Below, piece after piece: positions 23,402-34,487 of a stretch of DNA of 60,000 nt. Made by a program: the position numbers and the translations under genes. Numbering within the stretch: the first letter of the stretch is position 1; each line of letters begins with the position of its first letter. The stretch comes from Adiantum capillus-veneris. Lineage: Eukaryota; Streptophyta; Polypodiopsida; Polypodiales; Pteridaceae. The stretch covers positions 37,588,781-37,648,780 of the forward strand of contig CM043960.1 in the NCBI GenBank assembly GCA_014529385.2. The letters run 5' to 3'. A model generated the notes under the pieces. It did no database searches, had not been told where the DNA came from, and was given only the letters and a program-made list of their open reading frames with translations.

Positions 23402-24610
23402 TCATGTAACGGTTGATAGATGATTAAGTGAGGGTCTTCTACTCAAAGCATCAGCTACAACGTTTTCTTTACCAAGCTGGTATTGAATGTTGGGCTGAAA
23501 ACTTTGAATAAAAACGGTCCACTTAATATGTCTATCATCTATTAAGGGCTGAGAAAGTAAATATTTGATACTTTGTTGATTAGTTTTAATGATCAATCAA
23601 TACCCATTACATAATGTTTCCAGATTTTTAATGCATGTACAACAATAGTCAAATTCTTTATCATAAGTGCCGAATTTTGTTTCAAAAGGTTTGAATTATG
23701 ACTTTCAAAAGCAAGTGGATGGTTATCTTGCATAAGGACTGCACCGACACCTTTTCCACTAGCATCAATGACTACCACAAAGAATGGTCTTTCAAAATCA
23801 GGCAATTTTAACAGGTGTGTTAGTCAAAGCATGTTTAAGTGCATTAAGTGAGCTTTCTTGTAAATCAGTCCATTCATAAGGTGTGTTTTTCTTCAACATG
23901 AAGACCGATGAAAGAACATAGCTCATGCAAGTTTTTGGGTCTAGGCCATGACTGAATGGCTTCAATTTCTTCCCTTACTTGATTGTGTCCCAAATATTCA
24001 ATTCCATATTGAAAAATGAACTCTTTTCAAGATTCAAATACAAGTGATTTTGTGCCAGCAGATCAAATACACGTGCTAAGTGCTCTTTATGCTCTTCTTT
24101 AGATTTACTGAATACAAGAATGTCATCAAAAAATACAATCACAAAATCTTAATGGTCAATGAAAATTCTATTCATCAATCATGTGAATGTGGCTGGTGCA
24201 TTTGTCAAACCAAATGGCATGACAAGAAATTCATAGTGTCCAATTTGTGTTCTAAAAGCAGTTTTGTAGACATCATGTTGAAACATTTTGACTTAGTGAT
24301 ACCCTGATTTAAGGTCAATTCTGCTAAAGATGTTTGCCCCTTTCAGTTTGTCTAACAGATCATCCACTCTAGGAATAGAAAACCTATTCTTAATGGTGAT
24401 CTTGTTTAAATCCCTGTAGTCGATACACACACGAAAGGTTCCATTTTTCTTCTTGACAAGAAGTACTAGAGCTCCGTATGGTCAACTACTAGGCCGGATT
24501 AGGCCTCGGTCAAGTAAATCAGTGATTTGAGTTTGTATCTCCCTGTGTGCGGTTGGATTTACATGATAAGGTGCTCTACAAGGACGTGGTATAATATCTA
24601 TTTTGTGATC
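23402..24610 (-). pseudogene. G3 RT and RNase H (decayed)
   Basis: 23593-23805 and 23402-23596 give RNase H (VVIDASGKGVGAVLMQ, then YQLGKENVVADALSRRP). Further right the frame is lost, but minus-strand fragments of RT remain: FFDDILVF at about 24105-24130 (YMDD equivalent), a [10 protein letters not shown]-like stretch at about 24185-24215, and a VCIDYRDLN-like stretch near 24415-24440. Many frameshifts. Confidence 0.7.
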
Positions 24611-25275
24611 TTATGGGCGTGATGGTGGAATTCCAGGTGGCAGTTCATGCATGAAACAATATTTAAATTGTGAGAGAAATTCATCGTGTGTGGAGTTACG
24701 TGAAGTTTCAGTTTCAGCAAAAATTTGATTTATCAACACTAGATATGTTTTCCCCTGTTTTCGAATTGCTCTTTTGGCTTGAGTGTGAGAGAGGAGTGGA
24801 ATTTTTTGATGTGCTAGTGTTGCTTGGATGAAGAAATTTTCATTATTATGAGTGAGAGACATAGTACATGTTTTATAAATAATCAACGCGTCAAATTCAT
24901 GACGAAATGGCATTCCCAAAATCATATCAAGACCATGCAATGGTGCCCAGAAACGTTCGTGCTTGTGTAAATTCACCAATGCAAACTTCAACAGTGACTT
25001 GGGTTTTACAATTAAAATGTTGATTATTAAAAACAATTTTGACTTTGTGAGGTGATGAGATTTTAGAGAGAGATAGTTGTTGTGCCAAGCATGTAGAAAT
25101 GAAATCATGGCTACTACCATCATCTAACAGAATGGTGACACTTTCACCCTTAACAGTGCCTTGCACTTTAAACAAGGTGTGAGGAGATATAAGAGTACCT
25201 GAAGATGGGTTGTCATTGTTATCATTATCAGGATCATATCCCTTACCTTAGTTAGCTTCCATCTCCATGTCATAA
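24611..25275 (-). pseudogene. G3 protease (decayed)
   Basis: 24927-25175 encodes VKGESVTILLDDGSSHDFIS, the retropepsin active site with Asp in place of the usual Thr or Ser. The frame shifts at about 24930-25120 and continues as LDMILGMPFRHEFDA, the ILG motif end. The C1 insertion cuts the upstream linker at 25276. Confidence 0.75.
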
Positions 25276-25502
25276 TGTTACCATATACATGTGGTAGTGA
25301 TGTGTGTGAACACACTAGGACCGCCGGGGCATTTTTTTCCTCTTTAGGAGGTTTTTTCCCCCAAGCATTGTATATACGCCCATCACTCTAGGGCTATCTA
25401 TCTTTCCATTGCACACTAAGTAACACACTCTCCATTGTGTGCCTTGAGCTTCCTTTGTCTTCTCCAAGCTGTGTGTGTTTCTCTGCAACCCTAATTCCAA
25501 CA
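25276..25502 (+). repeat. C1 5' LTR
   Basis: 227 bp, TG...CA ends, followed two bases later by the primer site. Confidence 0.93.
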
Positions 25503-25504
25503 AT

Positions 25505-25516
25505 TGGTATCAGAGC
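25505..25516 (+). other. C1 primer-binding site (initiator tRNA-Met)
   Basis: TGGTATCAGAGC, the standard plant copia primer site complementary to the 3' end of initiator tRNA-Met. Confidence 0.92.
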
Positions 25517-25863
25517 AAGTTGTGTCCTCCCGAGCTTCGTCGCCAGCTGCTCCAGTACACGCCTGCTCACTTTCTCCGATTTTAGTGAGCTTTGGCGAGC
25601 GTTCGCAGGCTGACAAATACTTCGGGATAGCTCGTAGAGCTTGGTCTGCTCAGATTTCGATTTGGGCTCATTTCGGCCTCCGTTTCCACTACAGGCAGGT
25701 CTGCACAAGCAATTTCGTCATTTTGTGCAGAATTTCTGTCAGTGCCGTTTTTTGCATAACAGGTGCCTCACAATCTTCTATGGTTTGTGCTATATAGCAC
25801 GTGTTGTTCCTGTTCCGTTTCTCCTATTTTCGGGCAGATTTCACATCAGGTGCAGCATTTACC

Positions 25864-27516
25864 ATGGCTGACAACAACAACACAGATGTGTTCAAGATGT
25901 TTGCTGCTGAGGACAGGTTGGATGGGGACAATTACCCTATGTGGGCTTATATGATGCAACATGTTCTTATGTCAAAGGGCGTCTGGAACATTGTGCAGGG
26001 CATTGATGTACGTCCCGGTTCTGAGGATGTAGGCGATGTTGAGGATGTTGCAGGTCTTGCTGCAAGGATTGCAGCTGTTAGAGTTGTTTTGCCTACGACA
26101 GAACAAGCTCGTTGGGATGTTAAGGATGCGCAGGCTCATGCATTGATTGCGTTGTCTGTGAAGTGCACCATTGTTCCTCACATCCGTTCAGCAAAATCTA
26201 CAAAACAGGCTTGGGATATTCTAGCAGGTCTTTATGCAAGCCGCAATGAGGCTAAAATTTATTTGCTGCGTAAAGAGCTGGAGTCGAAGATTATGCATGA
26301 GGAAGATGATATGGACACTTTCCTTGCTAGTGTCAAGGATATCAATGAGCAACTTATTTCTGCAGGAGAAGTCATTTCAGACAGTTCCCTCGTGCAGACT
26401 GTTCATGATGCCTTACCAGATTCCTACCAGACTTTTGCTAGTACTTGGAGACCGATGACGCAAGGAAATCCTGAAGTTGTCAAGTTTGATGCATTATGCA
26501 CATTGTCGTTGCAACAGTCACTTTCTAGAAAAAACAGGACTAGACAGCCTGCAGTTGAACAGGCTTTTATTGCTTCTCAAAGAAAGGGTGGTAATAGCAA
26601 TGCAGCCACTTCTTATGGTTCTGTTCCGAGTGGCAAAACTTCTGTTCCTAATGCTTCTGCTGGCAGTAATTCGTCTGGCAATTCTGGTGATAAGGGCAAA
26701 AAGAAGATGCGTTGCCATTATTGTAAAGCCAATGATCACTTGATCAAGTCGTGTCCTAAGTTGAAGGCAAAAGAGGCTAAGAAGAAAGAGGGTGGTTCCA
26801 CTGCAAATGTTGGTTCCACTACAAATGCAGCCATTGTTGAGTCTTCTATGAAAGGAGACTGTAATGCTGATGTTGATGCAGAATGGGCTTTTAGCGCAGA
26901 GTGCCCTTACAATCCTGCTGTCCATGATGCATGCTTGTCAGTTGCTGCAGATTCACATGTGTGGTATTTCGACAGTGGTGCTACAAAGCACATTACCTCA
27001 CATCGTGAATTGTTTACCTCTCTCGAGTCTGTCCCTCATGGGAATTCAGTCACTTGTGCCAACAATGCCTCTTATCCAGTTCAGGGAGTTGGAAAGATTG
27101 TGCTTACTGCTGCTAATGGCAGTTCTTTCACACTTGTTGATGCACTTTATGTACCTGGGATCAAGAAGAATCTCTTGTCCGTAACCGCACTTGCTAGACT
27201 TGGACTTGTAGTCAAATTTGTGGATGACAGATGTACAGTTCATGATCTCAGTTTTGGTGATGAAATTGTTGCATCTTGCCTTTTGTGTCGTGGGCTCTAT
27301 AAGCTCACTTTGTATGACAAGTGTGGACAAAATTTTGCAAATGCTGTTGCAGATTCAAGGGCTATTTCAGACGCAAAACTTTGGCATGCACGTTTTGGTC
27401 ATCTAAATTTTTCCAGTTTGCTGCGTTTGCAGAAATCTGATATGGTTGCTTCTTTGCCACCTCTTGAAGCACCTGTCAAACATGTTTGTGAAGGTTGTAT
27501 TTTGGGTAAGATGTAG
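25864..27516 (+). pseudogene. C1 gag, protease and integrase head
   Basis: Starts at ATGGCTGACAAC in good context (ACCATGG), the same start as in C2; the open frame to 25801 is leader. It contains the copia gag core (AWDILAGLYASRNEAKI), a CCHC knuckle (CHYCKANDHLIKSC), protease site WYFDSGATKHIT, and the integrase head (LWHARFGHLN, CEGCILGKM). It ends at a TAG (27514-27516) where C2 has CAG, a C-to-T change. The gag-pro part could in principle still be translated. Confidence 0.9.
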
Positions 27517-29615
27517 CGTTCGAAGTTTCCAAAGGATGGTTCAGTTCGGGCCACATGCAGGATTTTCGCTTAAAGCGAAGTCCAAAGTTTTTATGTGCTT
27601 CAAACAATTTCTGGCTATGGCTGAAAATGTCTCGAAATGTACTATGGGCACCCTCCGTTCCAATCGAGGGGGGGAGTATATGTCTCATGAATTTAGTGCA
27701 TTTCTGGCTAGTCGTGGGATAAAACACCAATGTACAGTGCCTTATACACCTCAGCAAAATGGTGTTGCTGAGAGGAAAAACAGGTCACTTACGGAAATGG
27801 CCCGATGTATGGTCAAAAGTCAAGCTTTGCCGCATTCTTTTTGGCTTGGGGCCATCATGTGTGCCACTTATGTACTTAACAGGTGTCCTACAAAGGCTTT
27901 GTAGTCTATTACTCCATATGAAGCATGGCATGATAGAAAGCCTTCTATTGAGCACATGCGTGTTTTTGGCTGTTTGGCATATGCTTTGGTGCCAAAAGTG
28001 CAGCGCAGAAAATTGGATGATAAGGCTGTCAAATGTATTTTTGTTGGTTATAGTGCTGAAAGCAAAGGTTACAGGTTGTATCATCTGCAAACAAAACGTG
28101 TTCTGGTTTCTCGGGATGTAGTGTTTGTAGAAGATTCTCCGGATGTAGTGTTTTTAGAAGACACATGGACTTTATGTGATTTGCCTCCTAGCAAAAAGGC
28201 CATTGGTACGAAGTGGGTTTACAAGTTGAAATGCAAGCCGGATGGTGAGATTGATTGCCATAAGGCTCGACTTGTTGCAAAGGATTATGCACAGCAAAAA
28301 GGCATAGATTATGAAGAGACTTTTGCTCCTACTTGTCGTATGACTACTATGCGTTTTCTATGTGCATTGGCAGCTCATTTTGGTTGGGATGTACATCAAT
28401 CAGACATTGTTACTGCTTTCTTGAATGGTGACATATTTGAGGAAGTTTATGTAACGCAGCCTCGCGGTTTTGTCATAAAAGGACAAGAGGAAAAAGTGTG
28501 CAAATGTAACAAGGCTTTGTATGGGTTGAAGCAATCTCCTCGTGCTTGGTATGAGAAAGCTGACACTCATTTGGTCAAGCAAGGCTTTCATAATAGTCCA
28601 ACAGAAAGCACATTGTATGTAAAGCGTGAGGGTGATGTACTTCTCATTGTGGTTCTTTATGTTGATGATTTGCTGATCACTAGACCAAACGAGAGACATA
28701 TTTCTGAATTTAAGGCTGATTTGAATGCTACTTTCAAGATGAATGATTTGGGGCTGTTGCATCATTACTTGGGTATATAGTTTAAGCAGTGTGATGGTGG
28801 TATTGCCTTGTGTCAGAAAAGTTACATAGAGACATTGCTATGTAAGTTTGGACTCGAGGATTGCAAACCTATTGCCACTCCCATGGAAACAGGTTTGAAG
28901 TTGAGTCTACATGATGCTAGTGATCCTGCTGATGTCACTCTTTACCAAACTATTGTTGGCTGCCTCATTTATGTATGCCACAGGAGGCCAGATATTCAGT
29001 TTGCAGTCTCACAGGTCAGCAGATTTATGCATAGCCCAGGTTCTTAGCATTGGCAGGATGTCAAGAGGATTTTCCGCTACCTTAGTGGCACTTTACATCT
29101 TGGCTTGTTTTATCCCAAGGGGGGATCATTGCCGCCAGACTTACATGCTTTTTCGGACTCAGATTGGGCTGGTTGTTTTGACACATGAGTGTCCACAAGT
29201 GGTTTTTGTTTCATGCTTGGTAGTTCATGTATATCATGGTTGAGCAAGAAGCAACCTACTGTGGCCACTTCGAGTTGTGAGGCTGAGTACAGGGCAGTCT
29301 TCACTGCTACGATTGAGTGTGTATGGCTCAGACGCTTTTATGGCTGATTTGGGTGTTGGACAGGACACTGCCAACACTATCTACACTGACAGTCAGAGCG
29401 CATTGGCAGTTGCGAGGAACCCAGTTTTTCATGCTTGCACAAAGCACATTGAGGTGCATTACCACTATGTCAGGGAGAGGCTCTCACCAGGAGAGATCAG
29501 CTTGGCTTATGTGCCAACACAGGACAACCTTGCAGATCTTTTCACAAAGGCATTGTCTCGTGAGAAGCTTGAAGCTTTCCGTAAAGCTTTGGGCTTACTC
29601 CCCTTTGTGGACTGA
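27517..29615 (+). pseudogene. C1 integrase core, RT and RNase H (stops and deletions)
   Basis: The integrase core lacks the HSDVCGPM block with the first catalytic Asp; GVAERKN with the Glu remains, and the second Asp is Asn (RSNRGGEY). RT (27956-28780) has GTKWVYKLK, DIVTAFLNG and YVDDLLIT. RNase H (28808-29615) has DSDWAGC and IYTDSQSALAVA. Stops at 27902, 28778, 29045 and 29186 and a frame change near 29335 break it. Confidence 0.88.
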
Positions 29616-29680
29616 TCATGTCCTTAGGGCATGGCACTTCCCTTTACTCAAGTGCCAGCTCTCATTCACCGCATCACTCC

Positions 29681-29917
29681 AGGGGGGATTTGTTACCATA
29701 TACATGTGGTAGTGATGTGTGTGAACACACTAGGACCGTCGGGGCATTTTTTCCCTCTTTAGGAGGTTTTTTCCCTCGAGCATTGTATATACGCCCATCA
29801 CTCTAGGGCTATCTATCTTTCCATTGCACACTAAGCAACACACTCTCCATTGTGTGCCTTGAGCTTCCTTCGTCTTCTCCAAGTTGTGTGTGTTTCTCTG
29901 CAACCCTAATTCCAACA
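29681..29917 (+). repeat. C1 polypurine tract and 3' LTR
   Basis: AGGGGGGATT at 29681-29690 immediately precedes the LTR (29691-29917). The same tract is present in C2. Confidence 0.9.
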
Positions 29918-30984
29918 CACAACATGTGCCAAAACAAACCCTACAAGTGGGTCCATAACTGCGTTATGCAAAACTTATTTTGGACACTACAACCCAAATT
30001 TCTTAGCTCTTACATGACCTTGTCATCTGACTGAAGAGAAAAATCATTTCACTGAAGAGAAAAAATGGATGCAAACATAGAAGTTTATGCATCCTACTTA
30101 GAAAAGGAAACAAAAACATAGAAACAAAACCAAATGAGATGGGTATTTGGAGGTTGAACATAGTGTTCACTTATTCGTAGTGAAAGGCACCTACCCAAAT
30201 TTCTCGCCTGCAAAGCCCTGGGAACACTAATTGAAAATTAGTGAAATGCAAGTAGTATTGCACATGTAACCTTGAGTGTTGCCTTTGGAATCCAAACCCC
30301 TTGGTTAAAATTTGTAGGAAAACTGCTCCGCTAGCAGCCAGCCCTTGGCCTTTGTCCGTGACCCCCCTTGGGTTTGCCCTTATGACTTTAGAAGCTTAAA
30401 ATTGTCCACTACCCCTTGGTAGTTGGTGGACTTATTTCCTTGAAAGCGCAAGTGTGATGGTTCCAAAACTTGACCATCAACACTTATTAAGTGATATAGT
30501 AATTACGAGCTGCGTCTTTCCCCAAAACTGTACTCATATAAACACTCTTAGTGCTATAGATAAAATAGAAGATCCACTGAACTTGGAATCATATTCACAA
30601 CTAGATCTTGTCCGGACCCAAAAATCCATAATCTTGGGTTTTTGTGAACAGACGTGCTATCTGAAATGTTGGATTCATCTATACACCTTGGTAGGGATAA
30701 GCCCTTACGAGTTTAAGACGCTCAAAAACTCAACTTGATTTTCACACTTAAAGTGTGTAGTGTTAAAATAATGCTCCAAAAATCGCTAATGGCAAGACTC
30801 TTGCTAGTCCATAAGAATTGATGGGTACTCAACTAAATAGAATTGTTTGGTCACTGGTGGATTACAAATAGATGGCTCTTAGCCATTCCAAAATAGATGG
30901 CTCTTAGCCCTTACTGTTGGCATATTGACATATAAAGATTTCAATAAAAGCATCCTTAGTTTCACCTTTCTTGCAGAGAATTTG

Positions 30985-31023
<39 letters not shown>

Positions 31024-31547
31024 TTAGGATGAGAAAAACCCCTTATTTGAATGTGTTGTATGCCCCTTGCATATGCTCCAGTGCAGACCATGTTTGTGTC
31101 ATAGCTTATCCGATAAGCGTACAGTAGTGTACTTATACCATGCTCTCGTAGAGAGAGGTACCATAAGTCACATCTTGACTCACTTACCTTGTATGTGATC
31201 GTAACTGTAAGAGAGTGACTTAAGTATGGAACTTTGCTTGTGAATAAACATAAATAAATCGGACGGAATGAACTGACCATGGTCATACTTGAACCCTAGG
31301 TAGTCTCTCAGGGCACCATGGCCAAGATTAAAATATACTTTACCCCTAGGTAGTCTCTCACGACACCATGGCCAAGATTAAAATAATTACATGCTCATGC
31401 AATACAATCATATACATAACACTGAAAACTACAAGAAGGTGAATCTCAAACCTTATAATCCGTCCGTGTTGGAATATTTGACAAAAGGCCTTGCTTGTGA
31501 TGCCCTTACTAAAAACACTTTGCATGGCTTCTTAACGGTGCTCGTTC
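29918..31547. other. Unassigned sequence
   Basis: No supported gene in 1.6 kb. It does not continue the G3 gag expected if C1 had simply inserted into G3. A (GA)n tract lies at about 30988-31020, and a roughly 40-bp direct repeat starts at about 31294 and again at about 31344. A CTTGGGTTTGCCCTT stretch at about 30370 resembles G0 LTR sequence near 405-420. Confidence 0.5.
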
Positions 31548-31747
31548 TGTTGGGTTTCACGCTCGTGACTGATTATGGCCGATCGGACGACCGCCCACTT
31601 ATTCTTTGATTCATAAAGATAATAAGGAGTGTGAGAGCTATTCTCTCTCACAAGCTCCACCAAAGAACCGTGTATCGTTGTGTATCGTTCTTCCCTTTCT
31701 TCTTCTCCTTCCCTCTCTTGCACTCACCTCTCAACACCATAAATTGG

Positions 31748-32150
31748 TATCAGAGCCCAGGAGCACGACTCCCAAGCCTCAGATATACCCCGTGCGTGCA
31801 ACAGCCCTTTTGGAATCTCAAAAGCAAAGTCAAGCTCTGCACAGAGGTAGCGGGTAGAGCTTGATGCAGTAGGAGCAGAGAATCCGAGTGCAAGAGCTTG
31901 GAAGGCAAGCTGAGCAACAAATCGGGTAGTGTGTGTAGGAATGCAAGCTAGGGTCGAGCTGAGGAGCTTGCATAAATTGAAATCAAGGCTTGGTCGACAG
32001 ACCTTCAACCAAGGCAGTCGTCGAGAAACAAGGAGATAGAGAGAGAATCGAGGATGCAGTCGGGCTAGGAACCAAGCATAAGAAGGCTTGGTTGCAAGCC
32101 AGTGAAATGGTAACTGGGCAGCGAGTCGAGAAGGGCCGAGTCGAGCAAGG

Positions 32151-32187
<37 letters not shown>

Positions 32188-32503
32188 CTCCTTTGGGGCA
32201 GCCAGGCAGGTCGCGACATCAAGCTCATAACATCGTGAGCAAGAATCGAGGATAGAGTTCGGATCTGCAGCGACTTGCAAACTGAGCACGAGAGCAAGGC
32301 AAAAGCTCTATCCGATTTCCTCCACAGACACACTCTGACAGTTCTACAAAATTTGTCAGATAAAGCAATTCTAAATTTTATTTAAAAAATTTGAGCTCAC
32401 ACCTTCTTGTGTGTAAGCTCTCATTCCCATGCAGTGAGCCTCTACGATCCCGACTCATGGATTCTCGCATACTCTGATTTGTTAGCAAACGAGCAAAGCT
32501 GAT

Positions 32504-32544
<41 letters not shown>

Positions 32545-33814
32545 CGAGCGAGCTGCGACTGAGAGAGAAAGGGAGTGAGTGAGAGAGAGAGCGAACAGGG
32601 TTTTTTGACTCCTCGACATTGGATGTCCTTTAGTAGGCTTGATATCGGTGAGCTCGGCATTGGAGACTCTCGTTCAACGGCTCGAGGCGACAGTGGTTTC
32701 TCTTTTGCGACATCGTTGAGAGAGGCACCAACATCGACGATTTGCCGTTTTTGACATTACTTCCATAAGGGGTGGATTTTCGACATCCGACTCGACACCG
32801 ATTTCACGCAGACAACTTTTTTTCGCGATCGACAGCTGTGCTTGCCACACGCACAAATGAGGTGCCTTTACCACAGAGAAGTGACACACGACATTGGCAT
32901 CAAGCGCACCGATCGCACTCTATGGAACGGTTTTTGGCTACAACACCCTTGGTGGCTATACTAGCGTATTTTTGCCCGACAGTGAAAATAGACACATAGC
33001 GACACCGACACGCAGGTTACAGGTTACAAGGGGGACTTTTCAGCATGTTTACACGCAGTTTCTCCAGGTTTCCAGACCTTTTTCAGGCGATTTCAGCAGT
33101 CTTTTCGACAACAGTTTCTCTGCAGTCAGATGTGTTGACAGATGTATTTTTCTGTGAGCACACCTAGTGCTATTCCCGACAGGGATCACTTTTACTGCAT
33201 GCAGTAGTTCTTGGCGTCTTTTTGAGTGTAGTCACTCATGTACGTTGAATTGGGACACTGCCCATTGTACTATGTGTGGAGTAATGTTTTAGTTTGGCAG
33301 TTTTCCTGGCTGTTTTTGAGACTCGGATTGGAAGAGCCCTTTCTAAGACTGTGGCTAGTCCATTTATATTTGCATTAGCCTTTGGAGGGTCAATAGTGTG
33401 AGGTTTTCTGTGAGCAAGGGCATTCTCAAATGGTGAGATACCTTCGGTGATCATGTAGTTGGAGTTCCCCTTTACGGTACCCTCGCTATATGACATGTAT
33501 TTGGACGGTTTTTTGTGCTTTTGATGCCGAGTTGGCGGGTCATACAACAGTGGTTTGTGCAGTAGTGTATGCCTAAATTTGTTATTTTGAGTAGTTTATG
33601 CGTTTTTTGAGTTGAGTTTTGACTCCTCATACAAAGGAGACTCTGCCAGATTTTTCTCACGAGTCCATTTTATGCATTCTTGGCACTTTTAACTGTTCTT
33701 ACATAGTGATTGTACTACATTTTGGTTGAGTTTTTGCTCCTATTCTAGGAAAAACTCTGTTAAAATTGTCCCAGGCAATTTGCCATAAAGTTTTTGGTTA
33801 CATTCTCTTAATCA
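31748..33814 (+). other. C4 long leader
   Basis: About 2 kb between primer site and gag start, without a supported ORF. It includes (CA)n at 32155-32185 and (TG)n(AG)n at 32500-32545. Copia leaders are usually far shorter, so this may contain an inserted or captured segment. Confidence 0.5.
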
Positions 33815-34185
33815 TGGCTGCGAGTGGTGCTTTTGAAAGAGAAGAGTATTACATCAAAAAGTTTTATGGCTTAAACTTTGTCATTTGGCGGTAACGTACG
33901 CAAGATGTTTTGATCAACAAAGGGTTGATTGCACCCTTGCGTGAAAGAAGAGAAAATGTCTACACTAATGATGAGTGGGATGATTTGAATAAACGTGCTA
34001 CGGCGACCATTCGCCTGCACCTCGATGAATCCATTTACTTTACATAATGGATAAGACCAAAGCCAAAGATTTGTGGGATGCTCTATGTCAGGCTTGGGAT
34101 GGCAACAATGCCTCGAACAAGGTTTTCTTGATGAAGAAATTGATGCGCATGAACATGAAAGAAGGCAGTAATGTTAGTTCTCATT
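33815..34185 (+). pseudogene. C4 gag N-terminus (broken)
   Basis: ATG at 33815 (MAASGAFEREEYYIKKFYG). It reads as a copia gag of the UBN2 type (NKRATATIRLHLDES, then KAKDLWDALCQAWDG and KVFLMKKLMRMNMKEG). A stop lies near 33893 and a frame change near 34045. The C2 LTR cuts it after SSHL at 34185. It differs clearly from the C1/C2/C3 gag, so it is another family. Confidence 0.75.
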
Positions 34186-34412
34186 TGTTGGAATTAGGGT
34201 TGCAGAGAAACACACACAGCTTAGAGAAGACGAAGGAAGCTCAAGGCACACAATAGAGAGTGTGTTACTTAGTGTGCAATGGAAAGATAGATAGCCCTAG
34301 AGTGATGGGCGTATATATAATGCACGGGGGAAAAAACCTCCTAAAGAGGGAAAAAATGCCCCGGCGGTCCTAGTGTGTTCACACACATCACTACCACATG
34401 TATATGGTAACA
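34186..34412 (-). repeat. C2 3' LTR
   Basis: 227 bp. On the minus strand it is preceded by the polypurine tract CCAGGGGGGATT (34413-34424). Confidence 0.93.
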
Positions 34413-34487
34413 AATCCCCCCTGGAGTGATGCGGTGAACGAGAGCTGGCACATGAGTAAAGGGAAGTGCCATGCCCTGAGGACAGGA

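Larger units (their letters stand above)
25276..29917 (+). mobile_element. Ty1/copia element C1 (defective)
   Basis: LTRs of 227 bp at 25276-25502 and 29691-29917 (TGTTACCATA...CCAACA), differing at about 7 positions. Compared with the intact relative C2 it lacks about 120 bp in integrase (near 27561) and several hundred bases between integrase and RT (near 28138-28160), and has in-frame stops at 27514, 27902, 28778, 29045 and 29186. Flanks CATAA (25271-25275) and CACAA (29918-29922) match at four of five bases, so a true duplication is uncertain. Confidence 0.9.
31548..34185 (+). mobile_element. 5' part of a second copia family (C4), truncated
   Basis: A 189-bp LTR-like unit (31548-31736, TGTTGGG...CTCAACA) is followed by TGGTATCAGAGC at 31745, then a leader of about 2 kb, then a copia gag start. 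The element stops at 34185, where the LTR of C2 begins, and its remainder is not found on the other side. The LTR ends are inferred from TG/CA and primer-site position because no second LTR is present. Confidence 0.7.

Noticed and set aside
26518-26925. Antisense ORFs across copia gag (also 37713-38120, 58343-58657)
   Set aside because: Shadow frames of the gag gene; the same shadow appears in all three copies because the DNA is related.
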